Below, one piece after another: positions 16,957-26,107 of a stretch of 64,000 bases of DNA. The stretch is from Trichococcus collinsii (lineage in GTDB: Bacteria; Bacillota; Bacilli; Lactobacillales; Aerococcaceae): assembly GCF_900107505.1 (NCBI RefSeq), contig NZ_FNQH01000001.1:799068-863067 (forward strand), given 5' to 3'. Below the pieces are notes generated by a model. It saw nothing but the letters and a program-made list of their open reading frames with translations. It ran no database searches and had not been told where the DNA came from. Every line of letters begins with the position of its first letter. The stretch's first letter is position 1. The position numbers and the translations under genes are program-made.

Positions 16957-17783
16957 AGCGGTTCGCTCCTTTCGTAAAAAATGGTTATCTCAATCGCGAA
17001 ATCTCCGTTATAGGACAGGATATTTTCACCCGGCTTAATCGGTTCGAATACGGATTCTGTTTTATTACGCAAATTAAACGCATTCACGATTTCCCCACTA
17101 TTCGTCACCTTTATGACAGTTTTGGTCCTCTGATCAATTTCATATCTTTCGCCAGACAATAAAGTACCGTTCACGCGATAAGTATTTTCTCCGATGATAA
17201 ATTCAGGATTTGAACACGGTCCAAAAACGGATATCTTCATCGGGCACGAAACGTAGTGATCAACAAGCAATTGGCGGCTTCCGTTACCGGCCGTGAACCC
17301 TAATGGGAATGCGGTCGGAAACTTAAACCCTATTTCGCTGCCGTCTGTAAAAGTGAGAAAATCGTGCCTCTCTTCCGAAATCCAGATGGGTTGCTCAGCG
17401 AGGATGTCCAACGTAACCAAAAACATAGTCCCTGCATGCAGCCTATCGACCGATTTGCTGGAGACTATATAGCAATTGATATACTGTTCATTCACAAATA
17501 ACTTACCTGGCAATGCGGAAAAAACATCCCGCTCAAACAAACGGTTCATTTCGTTCAGCAGTTCGTGGGCCTGTTCCTCTGTATTTCCGACAACATTAAC
17601 CGTTAGTTGATACTTTGTGGCATCACGATAAAAACGTCCCAACTTAGACCCTTTTCCGCTAGACAAAGCCGTCAACGAGTAATTATGCTGACGGCTGAAA
17701 AAGTCCGTCTCATCATAAAAAATTGGAGATTCCGACATATTCAGTTCTCCACCTGATCCAATATATTTAATTTCTAATTTCAA
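16947..17783 (-). CDS. Distal tail protein (Dit)
   Basis: 278 aa of the Sipho_tail family: a DFFSRQHNYSLTAL N-terminus, a ..GKLFVNEQYINCYIVSS belt-domain pattern and a C-terminal galectin-like part. It forms the hexameric adaptor between tail tube and hub. It overlaps the tape measure gene by 4 bp. Confidence 0.82.
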   Translation of the reverse strand: MKLEIKYIGSGGELNMSESPIFYDETDFFSRQHNYSLTALSSGKGSKLGRFYRDATKYQLTVNVVGNTEEQAHELLNEMNRLFERDVFSALPGKLFVNEQYINCYIVSSKSVDRLHAGTMFLVTLDILAEQPIWISEERHDFLTFTDGSEIGFKFPTAFPLGFTAGNGSRQLLVDHYVSCPMKISVFGPCSNPEFIIGENTYRVNGTLLSGERYEIDQRTKTVIKVTNSGEIVNAFNLRNKTESVFEPIKPGENILSYNGDFAIEITIFYERSEPLWS

Positions 17784-20700
17784 ATGAGCTCACTCACCAA
17801 TCTGCCGAATGACCGTTTATCAATTTCGACTTTAATATCAGCGACCAACAAAGCGTTGATGACCGCGCCCGCTACAGCGTTCCCAAGTTCGTTATAATCG
17901 ATCGTATCGCCACCGCCGCTAAAGCCACCACCATCAGAAACATTGCCATTTTTTTCAATGGCCTTCGCTTGAGTCGTTTTGCCGAAACTGGCAATCAGCC
18001 GTTGCGCTTCCGTACTACCTTTTGCCCCTGTCGCAAAATGGGGGATATCCATTTTAAACCGCTGAATACTCGGCCATACTTTCGTCCCTTGCGGCAAGTT
18101 TGGATAAAGAGTATCAGTAGAAGGAGATACTCCGAAAAGGCCGCTAGGGGTCAGGAATGGTTCTGCTCGTCCACCATCACCAAGTACAGCCGGTCCGCCG
18201 CTATGCGAGTCAGTTCCCGTAGCGTATCCGACGCCCTGTGCGCCTGTAGGACTCGTTGCGGTGTATACTCGATTCTCAGCAACGTTTATATAGACCTGTT
18301 CGTCAGGGATGTTATATAGTCGTTGTTGCAGATCAGCAATAGCTTGCAAAGCAGGGGATACATCAATGTTTATTGTTTTTGCGGGAATGCCTGTGCGATT
18401 GTAATAATCCAAAGCCCATTGTAAAGCGCCGACTTTAGCCTCTACACTACCTAAGGAGTTAATCTGGGAGGAGGCACTTTCTGACAAAGCACCAGATTGT
18501 TCGAGTGACGCAATGGCAACTTCAGATACCATGTTTCGCATGTTCTGACCTAGTGCGTCTTGACCTTCAGCAATTTCTGTCATGCTCTTACCGCTATTTG
18601 TGGCTAGGGTTGTGTAACTGGTAATCATACTACCAACTTCTTCAGCAGTCAGTTCACGGCTTTCTCTGGAAGCAGTAGCTATAATATCGTTGATTTCAGC
18701 GTTTGCATTCTGCGTTGTCTGGATAAGTATTGCGTAGTGAATGCCGTTCTCTTCCGTTCTGCGTTGATACTCGGCCGTTGTAATCATCCCACCAGCGAGC
18801 ATGCCCTCAATGCTAGCTTGCTCTGCGTCACGTTGAGCAGTAAGACTGGTTACGATTTCTTCTGTTACTGCGTTGTTGGCATTGATTGTTGCGTTCGCTA
18901 GTTCTGCTGTCATTAGCTTGCCCTCTGTGAATGTGTGCAAGACTTCAGCCATAGCGTTACCGATTGTCAAAGAGTGATTGTTGTAACTAGCTTCCACTTC
19001 AGCGATTTGATCGTCTGACATTTTGAGTTCTTTTAACTTGTCCTTTATGCCGTCAACGTTACGTGCAAGTGGTTCGTTGAACGACTTGAAGAACTCGTCA
19101 TTGAACTCGTATCCACCATTCCACAAATCATCTATTGCACTTGTGACAAGAGTGTTCTGTTCTTTCAGCCGTGCCGTTTCTTCAGCAAGCGTTAAACCAG
19201 TTCCTTTAATTGCGCCTTGAATCTGTTCTTGGGAACTGACCATGTCGTTTGTCCCTTTGGAAACAGCGTCAAACCACTCTTGGTATTTACCTTTCGTATC
19301 TTCTACAGATTGCTCATGGTTCTTTTGATCTTTTGTCATTTCATTGTAAATCAGCGTACCGACACCTGTGGCAGCTAAGACTACAGCACCTATTCCAAGT
19401 ACCCACGGATTTGTAAACAAAGCTGCAGCCCCGCCTGTTGTAGCGGCTGTTCCAGATATCGTTTCTAAAGCACCCGTAACCCCTTGCTTTCCAAGACCAC
19501 TCGTAACCTTAGGTATCCAACTGACCATACTGCCTAGGCCACCAACCACTCCCGCCAAGATTTTAACAAGTGGGCCTGCGACAGCCGATGTCATTGTCCA
19601 CTTGACAATATTTTCTTGCATAAGAGGGTCCAATTCGTTCCAGGAATCTGTTAGGGTGGTAACGGCTTCTTCTATGAGAGGTAAAGCTTTCTCACCTACC
19701 TCGAGCAAAATGTCACCAAGAGGAACAAGCGTATCGGCCATATCGCGAAACATGGACTGAAACTTTTGTGATTGAGTTTGTTCTAGTGTATCGACTACTG
19801 TCTGAGCGGCGCCGTTTACTTCTCCGTATTGCTCGGTCACGGTGCCAAGGGCCTCCACTACCTTTACCCCGGCATCTTCACCGATTGAGCCCCAAAGCAT
19901 TGACAAGGCATTCGCTTTCTCTTGAGGGTCCTGAATACTGGCTAAATTCTGGGACATTCTCCGGAACAAATCATCGTTCGACTCTCCCGAAGCCTCCCAG
20001 GTGTCATAGATTTCTTTCCAGCTTCCGCCCATATCTTCGATAGCGGTCTTCACCGTTCCATCACTAACACGGATCCCGAACTCTTTCACTAGGTCATTCA
20101 CTTTGTCCAGGTTGTAAGCTCCGGCATCAAGGCCCGCTTGAAGTGTATTAAACATTTCTTGCGCGGAATAGCCGTTTTGCTCCCATAGTGGCGCGTATTC
20201 CGCTAGATTATCGCCGAGTTCGTCTGTCTTGTTCAGGCCCTTCTGCGCGCCTGTTACCATGTAATCAAAAGCTTCGTATGCGGTCATTCCGTAGGTTTCC
20301 ATTAACGCATTGATACCGCGAAGACTTTCGACCTGGTCCATACCAAGTGATTCTTCTAAAGCGATGGCCATCTTAGTGACGTTCCCCAAATCTTCATCTG
20401 CAATACCCGTCAACTGACCTTTTACATTTAGCAGTGCGGTAGATACACCGTCTAGTGACTCTCCCCAACCATCTTTAAATACATCATTCGCAATACCAGC
20501 GACCTTTGCCGCTTCTTCTGCAGTACCGCCCATATTGACCTGTATTTTAGCCTGGGCATCATCAAAAAGTTTTGCGCTTGCGACAGCCGCTGCACCTAAA
20601 GCGATCACCGCAGGAGTGACGGTCCTTGTTAATCCATCACCTAACTGGTTCGCTTTTTCGGATATTCCCGTAAGTCCATTCCCGAACTTAGTAAAAATCG

Positions 20701-21076
20701 AATGCGAAACTTTCATTTCTCGGTTTACGCTGTCGGTATATTTAGCCAAGTTCATAAGGCTCGCGGATTCTTTATTAAAAGCGGTTGCCGCAGCATCGGC
20801 TTCTTTTGAGCCTTCACCGTGAACCTTGACCATCTTTTCATAAGACTGTCTCGCGCCTTCGACCTTTGCCTTTTGGATTTCGAGTTTTTTATTCAGCCCA
20901 TCCAACTGTGTTTGATACTTCTTCATTGAGGTGTCGCCCTTGTCAAAAGCGGAGAGGTTCGCTTTCATCTCACTATTCACAAGGGCTAGTTTTTTATTCA
21001 GATCTTTGAGTCCACTCTCGACTTTAACGCTGTCGAGGTCAAGCCCAATGGAAAGACCTTCTATTCTTTCAGGCAT
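17780..21076 (-). CDS. Tail tape measure protein
   Basis: 1098 aa, rich in Ala and coiled coil, with hydrophobic segments in the middle (VLGIGAVVLAATGVGTLIYNEM). The part ...KLFDDAQAKIQVNMGGTAEEAAKVAGIANDVFKDGWGES is typical of TP901-type tape measures. By the usual rule of about 1.5 angstrom per residue the tail would be near 160 nm. No peptidase domain is seen. GGAAGGAGG lies before the ATG. Confidence 0.93.
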   Translation of the reverse strand: MPERIEGLSIGLDLDSVKVESGLKDLNKKLALVNSEMKANLSAFDKGDTSMKKYQTQLDGLNKKLEIQKAKVEGARQSYEKMVKVHGEGSKEADAAATAFNKESASLMNLAKYTDSVNREMKVSHSIFTKFGNGLTGISEKANQLGDGLTRTVTPAVIALGAAAVASAKLFDDAQAKIQVNMGGTAEEAAKVAGIANDVFKDGWGESLDGVSTALLNVKGQLTGIADEDLGNVTKMAIALEESLGMDQVESLRGINALMETYGMTAYEAFDYMVTGAQKGLNKTDELGDNLAEYAPLWEQNGYSAQEMFNTLQAGLDAGAYNLDKVNDLVKEFGIRVSDGTVKTAIEDMGGSWKEIYDTWEASGESNDDLFRRMSQNLASIQDPQEKANALSMLWGSIGEDAGVKVVEALGTVTEQYGEVNGAAQTVVDTLEQTQSQKFQSMFRDMADTLVPLGDILLEVGEKALPLIEEAVTTLTDSWNELDPLMQENIVKWTMTSAVAGPLVKILAGVVGGLGSMVSWIPKVTSGLGKQGVTGALETISGTAATTGGAAALFTNPWVLGIGAVVLAATGVGTLIYNEMTKDQKNHEQSVEDTKGKYQEWFDAVSKGTNDMVSSQEQIQGAIKGTGLTLAEETARLKEQNTLVTSAIDDLWNGGYEFNDEFFKSFNEPLARNVDGIKDKLKELKMSDDQIAEVEASYNNHSLTIGNAMAEVLHTFTEGKLMTAELANATINANNAVTEEIVTSLTAQRDAEQASIEGMLAGGMITTAEYQRRTEENGIHYAILIQTTQNANAEINDIIATASRESRELTAEEVGSMITSYTTLATNSGKSMTEIAEGQDALGQNMRNMVSEVAIASLEQSGALSESASSQINSLGSVEAKVGALQWALDYYNRTGIPAKTINIDVSPALQAIADLQQRLYNIPDEQVYINVAENRVYTATSPTGAQGVGYATGTDSHSGGPAVLGDGGRAEPFLTPSGLFGVSPSTDTLYPNLPQGTKVWPSIQRFKMDIPHFATGAKGSTEAQRLIASFGKTTQAKAIEKNGNVSDGGGFSGGGDTIDYNELGNAVAGAVINALLVADIKVEIDKRSFGRLVSELI

Positions 21077-21097
21077 CTCTATCCTCCTTCCTACTCA

Positions 21098-21633
21098 CTA
21101 CCCGCCAAATGCAGCGATGAGCGATCGTTTGCGTTCAGGCTTGCAATCTTCACGAAGCACATCAATCAGGAAGCTATACGGCATAGCCAGAACCGTATTA
21201 ATGCCTTTCCCCTGTTTGATCAGTTCCAAAATCATTTTGTCCAGGCTTTCCTTTTGTCTTTCCGGAGTAAAGTCTTCGTCTTCTAAAGACTGTCCAGGTA
21301 CTTTTTTGCCTCTTCGGTCTGTTCCCCTCTTGCAACAAAAAGGACTTGCATAAACAGTTCGTTGATCGCTCCCGGACCATGCAAACCATTGAACAGATCG
21401 TCACGAGTGAATTGATTTTTATAAACCTTTTCGGAAACGAAAGTCAGCACATTATCAATCATGTCTTTTTCAGCGTCGCCAGTCTTACGAGAACTCAAAT
21501 CAGCCATCACGTCGATTGCTTCGTACACAACACTCAGTGGAATAAAAACCGGTGTTACATATTTCTTCGTTACGATTTCGCCCTCTTTTACCTCTAAAAT
21601 AAGCTCAATCATGTTTCGTTTTAAATTAGCCAT
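21098..21633 (-). CDS. Tail assembly chaperone gpGT (programmed -1 frameshift product)
   Basis: Translation starts at 21633 in the gpG frame. At the heptamer A AAA AAG (21307-21301) a -1 slip enters a frame open to the TAG at 21098. This adds about 68 residues, with LDKMILELIKQGKGINTVLAMPYSF and LIAAFGG near the end, typical of gpT extensions. The frameshift fusion links the tape measure and tail tube during assembly. The layout (G, slip, T, tape measure) is the canonical one. Confidence 0.82.
21283..21633 (-). CDS. Tail assembly chaperone gpG
   Basis: 116 aa unshifted product ending ...EEAKKYLDSL. It begins MANLKRNMIELILEVKEG and contains VVYEAIDVMADL, typical of phage tail chaperones before the tape measure. 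Most ribosomes would make this form. Confidence 0.85.
   Translation of the reverse strand: MANLKRNMIELILEVKEGEIVTKKYVTPVFIPLSVVYEAIDVMADLSSRKTGDAEKDMIDNVLTFVSEKVYKNQFTRDDLFNGLHGPGAINELFMQVLFVARGEQTEEAKKYLDSL
21301..21307 (-). other. Ribosomal slippery heptamer
   Basis: A-AAA-AAG in the correct phase for the gpG frame (GCA AAA AAG). It is a canonical X-XXY-YYZ site. Confidence 0.82.
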
Positions 21634-21670
21634 TTTTTTCCTCCTGTACAGAAAAAAAGGCGAGTATAAA

Positions 21671-22759
21671 TTACTCGCCTTCTTCGCTTACCTTTTCGAT
21701 AAAAGGCCTTCCTGCTTTATTTTTATTTGTGCTCAGCTCTTCGATACGTTTTTCGGAAATCTTTTTATTGGCTGGTCTCGGATAACCGTCACCAGCTATG
21801 TACGGCTTGCTTTTATCCTGCAAATCAGCGAACGATTCGATTACTATGTATTTTGCCACTTGACTCACCTCTTTGTTTGTCTCCTCAATAGCTTTCACAT
21901 ATTCATAGGAGGCTTTATCTTTATCGACGAAACTAAAATCATCTTTCAATGGACTGCGCTTGACGTACTGGCCCTTAAAAAATAAACCTTTCTTGTCATC
22001 CGTGACGCCGGCATTGTGCAGCATCTTCGTCTCTTGGTATCTCCGGATCGGATCGTTTGGCCAACAGAAATCCAGTTCGCTATCTACGTTCACGGTTTTT
22101 TCAAAGTGATAGACATTCCAAAGTTGAGCCCACATCTCTGCGGTCCATTTTTGGATTGGGACATAACCAGGATCATTTTTACTGATGTACTCAGCTTCTA
22201 CATCTGACAAAAATTTGCACAATTTTACGGAGTCCTCATAAACCTTTTCCCAATATTCGTAGGTCGGATTCTTGATGATCCATTGCGCCCCGCCGTGCGG
22301 CTTATTTGCTCTAATTAGCGCGGGGTCTACCTTGATTGTTTCGCACATGCGGTCAAACAAATCTGCGCCCTTGCTGTCGATATATTCCAATCCGATATAC
22401 CCTTTGCAGTCGGATGTATACCAGGCATTTTCAGTCGGATTCAGTTCAGGCATTTGCCTGAATAGTACGTCGCTGTCAAAATAAAAATAAACGTCATTCT
22501 CGCGCGCTCTATCCTCTTCCAGATACTTCATCCAAAGAAAAGGTTTAACGCTAGGAATGTACGTTTTTTCGCGTTCTGCATCGTTGTAAACGTGTACTTC
22601 TACATCATATGTCTCTTCAAAATATTTAGGCATGCCACTATCCCACTGCGCGAACAGCAGGACAATGTCATTGATGCCTAGTTTTTTTAGACGGGTAATA
22701 CAAACTTCCAATTCCCACTCAAATCTCTTGATCGCTGGTTGGCATAGGATGTACTTCAT
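21671..22759 (-). CDS. Phage glycosyltransferase-like protein with DxD motif, fused to a C-terminal phage domain
   Basis: 362 aa. Residues about 1-290 look like a GT-A glycosyltransferase: an N-terminal Rossmann-type start, then DVYFYFDSDVLF with the metal-binding DSD at residues 95-97, followed by a HGGAQW segment and a His near MLHNAGV. Residues about 300-362 (YIVIESFADLQDKSKPY...GDGYPRP...RIEELSTNKNKAGRPFIE) match a small phage protein usually found free in head-tail regions. The gene lies between the major tail protein and gpG in the late operon, so it is made with the virion proteins. It probably glycosylates the Thr-rich C-termini of capsid and tail proteins (inference). Confidence 0.75.
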   Translation of the reverse strand: MKYILCQPAIKRFEWELEVCITRLKKLGINDIVLLFAQWDSGMPKYFEETYDVEVHVYNDAEREKTYIPSVKPFLWMKYLEEDRARENDVYFYFDSDVLFRQMPELNPTENAWYTSDCKGYIGLEYIDSKGADLFDRMCETIKVDPALIRANKPHGGAQWIIKNPTYEYWEKVYEDSVKLCKFLSDVEAEYISKNDPGYVPIQKWTAEMWAQLWNVYHFEKTVNVDSELDFCWPNDPIRRYQETKMLHNAGVTDDKKGLFFKGQYVKRSPLKDDFSFVDKDKASYEYVKAIEETNKEVSQVAKYIVIESFADLQDKSKPYIAGDGYPRPANKKISEKRIEELSTNKNKAGRPFIEKVSEEGE

Positions 22760-22771
22760 ATCCTTATCCTA

Positions 22772-23413
22772 CTAGACGCCAGTAGTCGTTGTTGTGGTCT
22801 CTTCTTCGGTGGTCGTCGTGGTAGTCACTGGATATGGAACGCCGAAGATAGCCAAGAAGATGGCGTCACGTTTAGTGGTTGCCGCAGCATCATCAGCGCC
22901 AACGACAACAGATTTTTGTTTATCAAACCCTGTAACAGCACGATCCATAAACTCAGCACTGATTGCGTCTTGGCTAAATGTAGTATTTCCTTGTTTACTT
23001 GTTCCCTTGATGCTTGTTTTTAGGAACTTTCCTTTAGGCAATCCAACGTATTCTGTAGACCCATCTTCATATGTTTTAGCAAAAATAACCGCAACATACG
23101 GAGGGTTATCTGCTGATCCGTGCGCTGATAATCCGCCAGAACTCGTTTCCAATCCAAGCAAGGCGTTTTTGTCTGTTTCCGGGATTTTGTGGAAATTCCC
23201 ACTTACGCCTACAGCTCCATGCGATACACCTAATTCAGCGACTTTATTATCCCCGTATGCTCTTGTAATTTCGGAAGACATCGCAACTTCGATATCCTGT
23301 AGAAACTCAACCCGTTCAGGTGCTGCCGCTACAATGCCGGTTCCGCCTGCAGTCAAAATACCGTAGTGAAATTCATCCACACCGGTAGCTGATAAATATT
23401 TCTTTTCTGTCAT
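22772..23413 (-). CDS. Major tail (tube) protein with Thr-rich C-terminal tag
   Basis: 213 aa. The start (EKKYLSATGVDEFHYGIL) and the body (PERVEFLQDIEVAMSSEI, VSGNFHKIPETDKNALLG) match phi13-type major tail proteins of Firmicute siphoviruses. The last 17 residues are T6-EEE-T6-GV (22775-22825). The Thr codons are mixed (ACT, ACC, ACG, ACA), so the run is not a simple DNA repeat. The same tag ends the capsid protein. Confidence 0.88.
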   Translation of the reverse strand: MTEKKYLSATGVDEFHYGILTAGGTGIVAAAPERVEFLQDIEVAMSSEITRAYGDNKVAELGVSHGAVGVSGNFHKIPETDKNALLGLETSSGGLSAHGSADNPPYVAVIFAKTYEDGSTEYVGLPKGKFLKTSIKGTSKQGNTTFSQDAISAEFMDRAVTGFDKQKSVVVGADDAAATTKRDAIFLAIFGVPYPVTTTTTTEEETTTTTTGV

Positions 23414-23430
23414 TTAAGTATCTCTCCTTT

Positions 23431-23814
23431 TTATAAATCGTCTCTGTAAAACTTGCCCAAATATCTGCGGCCGTCTCGATAAATCTGAACATCTTTGTCG
23501 TATTCATCCACGCCGGAGCCGCTTTGATAAAAGCCAGCCATCTTCATGACAAGCTGAATGCGATTACCAAGCAGATCTTTGTCAGCTCTTGTCTTCGCCC
23601 ACACATCAATCTGGATTAAATGTGTTTCCGTCATCCAATCGTTATCGGCGTAGTCATCAGGGACCGGAGGCCTCAATGGATCGATGACGACATAAGGCTT
23701 CGTCACATCAGCGGTATCGGGATAAACATAATACTTAATCCTTGTCTCAACCTTAGCAGCAATCAACGGATCGGAACTGAGTGCTTCAGATATTCTTTTC
23801 AGTGCATCCATCAC
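23431..23814 (-). CDS. Tail terminator/completion protein
   Basis: 127 aa, between the HK97-gp10-like gene and the tail tube gene. It has DPLRPPVPDDYADNDWMTETHLIQIDVWAKTRAD, the strand pattern of siphovirus tail terminators (DUF806/DUF3168 type). It would cap the tube before head joining. Overlaps its upstream neighbour by 4 bp. Confidence 0.72.
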   Translation of the reverse strand: MMDALKRISEALSSDPLIAAKVETRIKYYVYPDTADVTKPYVVIDPLRPPVPDDYADNDWMTETHLIQIDVWAKTRADKDLLGNRIQLVMKMAGFYQSGSGVDEYDKDVQIYRDGRRYLGKFYRDDL

Positions 23815-24203
23815 AACTCACTCTCCATCACTTTCTTGATAACTCTTTTATAAGCTTTCTTTCCACCTTCAAGCGATGCCGCAACCTTCCCTTTTCCTGC
23901 CGGGTTCGGATTTTTGATTGTTCCCCACTCATTGATGTGGATAAGGCGGTACCGGTCATCCGGACCAACCCAATGGATTTCCCTTCTTCTGCCAGCTGCG
24001 CTCACCATCGGCTCGGATATCGTTATTTCTTTGATAGACGCCCCTGTGTCTTTAAAAGATTGGAAATTTTGTGCCAACTCTTTTTTGATGACTTCGCCAC
24101 CTTCCAACAAAGCGTGGTCCGTAATCTCCTGCATTCTCGCTTGTCCGTAACGAGACTGAAGCGCTTCTTGAAGTGCTGGTAATCCAGTAATTTTAACAGC
24201 CAT
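23811..24203 (-). CDS. HK97 gp10-like tail completion protein
   Basis: 130 aa. The order ITGLPALQEALQ..., KKELAQNF..FKDTGA and YRLIHINEWGTIKNPNPAGKGKV is the HK97_gp10 pattern. It joins head connector and tail. Confidence 0.8.
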   Translation of the reverse strand: MAVKITGLPALQEALQSRYGQARMQEITDHALLEGGEVIKKELAQNFQSFKDTGASIKEITISEPMVSAAGRRREIHWVGPDDRYRLIHINEWGTIKNPNPAGKGKVAASLEGGKKAYKRVIKKVMESEL

Positions 24204-24571
24204 TAGACGTTCACCTCCGCTATAATTTTTACAAAATCACGCGATTGCAAAGCCGGCTGAACCTGTTTTATTCTGTACGCAACACTTTCGTACTCTGCTG
24301 CATAAATTTTCAGGAGGTGTTTGTTGGTTGGAACATAGACTTTATATGGATCCCTAATACTGATTGTAAGATCCGATAGTGTACCGTTGTACTTGGCCAA
24401 CTCCAAATCCCGCATCCAAACTTCATCGATTTTAGCAAATGAGACGAAGAGCGTTTTTTTCACCTCTTCGCCAGCTTCCGGCCCTTCGACTGGTTCATAT
24501 TCATAGAATTCTACCTTTGTCCTAAAATCCCCACTGGTTATGCGTGGAGGAGTGTATGTCTTGGAAATCAC
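24203..24571 (-). CDS. Head closure (head-tail joining) protein
   Basis: 122 aa, mostly beta. SGDFRTKVEFYEYEP and ..VWMRDLELAKYNG..SDLTISIRDP match the SPP1 gp16/HK97 gp7-type head closure proteins. It lies in the correct place after the adaptor. Confidence 0.72.
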   Translation of the reverse strand: MISKTYTPPRITSGDFRTKVEFYEYEPVEGPEAGEEVKKTLFVSFAKIDEVWMRDLELAKYNGTLSDLTISIRDPYKVYVPTNKHLLKIYAAEYESVAYRIKQVQPALQSRDFVKIIAEVNV

Positions 24572-24876
24572 TCTGCAACCACCTCGTCACCGTTCTCATC
24601 TACTTGGATGGCAGATAACGCCTTTTCCATCCCAAGAGCATTGATTTGACTTTGAAAATTCGTGTTAAAAAATTCGAGAGCGTCATTATAGACATAACGC
24701 GCTCTCTCGAAAACCAATTCCCGAAACACGAGGTGCGAAGAAATGTTGAACTCTCCGCACTTTATAATCAGATCTTGTTCTGACGCCTCTAAAATGCACT
24801 GCAGGTTATCATCTTCATAATTCCCAATGCGCATCCGATCCTTGAATTCCGTTATGATTTGATCTGTAATAGCCAA
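24568..24876 (-). CDS. Head-tail adaptor (gp6-like connector)
   Basis: 102 aa, all-alpha with YEDDNLQCILEASEQDLIIKCG and LVFERARYVYNDALEFF, the pattern of HK97 gp6-type connectors that bind the portal. Confidence 0.78.
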   Translation of the reverse strand: MAITDQIITEFKDRMRIGNYEDDNLQCILEASEQDLIIKCGEFNISSHLVFRELVFERARYVYNDALEFFNTNFQSQINALGMEKALSAIQVDENGDEVVAE

Positions 24877-24892
24877 TTAAATCAGCTCCTTA

Positions 24893-26089
24893 TCAGACAC
24901 CTGTTGTTGTCGTAGTTGTCGCCGGGGCTGTCGTTGTCGTAGTTGTCAGCGGAGCAAATTGGATATCCAAGTCATACAGCAATGCGGCCTTGTTATCTTT
25001 CGGTTCTCCGTTAGCAAACTGTTTCAGTGTGTACAATGTAGCGTCTTCAATCGCCAAAGTTTGGTCGAATTTTTTAACTTTAATACCGCCGGCCAAACGC
25101 GCTTTGTAGCGTCCTTTTACAAAGAATAATGCTTTTCCTACAGCGATTTCTTCAGATGGTACAGCCTTGATGTTGTATGGAAGAGCCGTCACCCATTGTC
25201 CATTAGCGGTTTGGATCGTGTTACGCATCTGCACTGCGATTTCGTCAACCGGATTTACTACCATGACGATTTTGTTGTTTACTTTTAGCGATTTACCTTT
25301 TGCATCGACAGACAATGCTTTGACGACGTTGTACAATTCGCCTGCTACTACTTCACCATATTGCGAAGGCGCAAATGTCAATGTACCGCTTGATGTTTTG
25401 GCAGTCACCGCCCCTGTTTCGGGATCCACGTTCTTCGTCAAACCGACTGGTTGTTTAGCGACTGTACCGCCACCGTTAACAAATCCAAATTCCAAGCCGA
25501 AAGAATACGATTCAGAAAGCAAAGTACGAACATAGCGTTCAATCCAAATTGGGCCAAGCTCTTCGATATCGGTAGGGATTGCAGCGAATGCGGTCAGTTT
25601 CAATTGGCCCACTGTGGATTCGGAGAATGCAGATGATACTTGCCCGGCGATACCGCCAAACAAATCTCCCCATGCGTATGCCTTAGTAGGATCTGCATCA
25701 ATATAGCGCGTCACTGCTCCAAGATTTTCCAGTCCGATTTCAGCCAACAAAGGATGCTCTTGCACAAGGTCTTCAAACACGCGTTCTTGTGTTGTGACAG
25801 GCAGAATGGAATCATCAGAGAACCCACCGCTATTCGCTACTGTGGCAAAGAATTTAGTTTCTTCCGACGTCAAAACGTTTTGTCCGCGTTGTTGCAAAAT
25901 GCTACGATCCAACATTTCGTTATTCACTTGGCTGGATACAGCTTTCACGATTTCATTTTGCATTACTTCCAGGTAATTTTGATAAGCGGATGTCTGCTCC
26001 GCCTCAGTGCTTTCAGGGTTGGATAATACTGCGGATAATTTCGCTTTTGCTTCCGCGAATAATTCTGTTTTGTTAAATTTAATAGTCAT
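24893..26089 (-). CDS. Major capsid protein (HK97 fold) with Thr-rich C-terminal tag
   Basis: 398 aa. Residues about 1-110 form an N-terminal delta/scaffold region rich in Glu and Ala that the protease upstream should remove. The rest shows the HK97 capsid pattern (LPVTTQERVFEDLVQEHPLLAEIGLENL, ...YGEVVAGELYNVVKAL, VNPVDEIAVQMRNT). The last 17 residues are T6-APA-T6-GV (24896-24946), in mixed codons, matching the end of the tail tube protein. Confidence 0.92.
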   Translation of the reverse strand: MTIKFNKTELFAEAKAKLSAVLSNPESTEAEQTSAYQNYLEVMQNEIVKAVSSQVNNEMLDRSILQQRGQNVLTSEETKFFATVANSGGFSDDSILPVTTQERVFEDLVQEHPLLAEIGLENLGAVTRYIDADPTKAYAWGDLFGGIAGQVSSAFSESTVGQLKLTAFAAIPTDIEELGPIWIERYVRTLLSESYSFGLEFGFVNGGGTVAKQPVGLTKNVDPETGAVTAKTSSGTLTFAPSQYGEVVAGELYNVVKALSVDAKGKSLKVNNKIVMVVNPVDEIAVQMRNTIQTANGQWVTALPYNIKAVPSEEIAVGKALFFVKGRYKARLAGGIKVKKFDQTLAIEDATLYTLKQFANGEPKDNKAALLYDLDIQFAPLTTTTTTAPATTTTTTGV

Positions 26090-26107
26090 TTAAATTTTCC
26101 TCCGTTT

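Noticed and set aside
22775..24946. Thr runs considered as sequencing artefacts or simple triplet expansion
   Set aside because: Codons are mixed and the pattern T6-x3-T6-GV occurs in two separate genes with different spacers.
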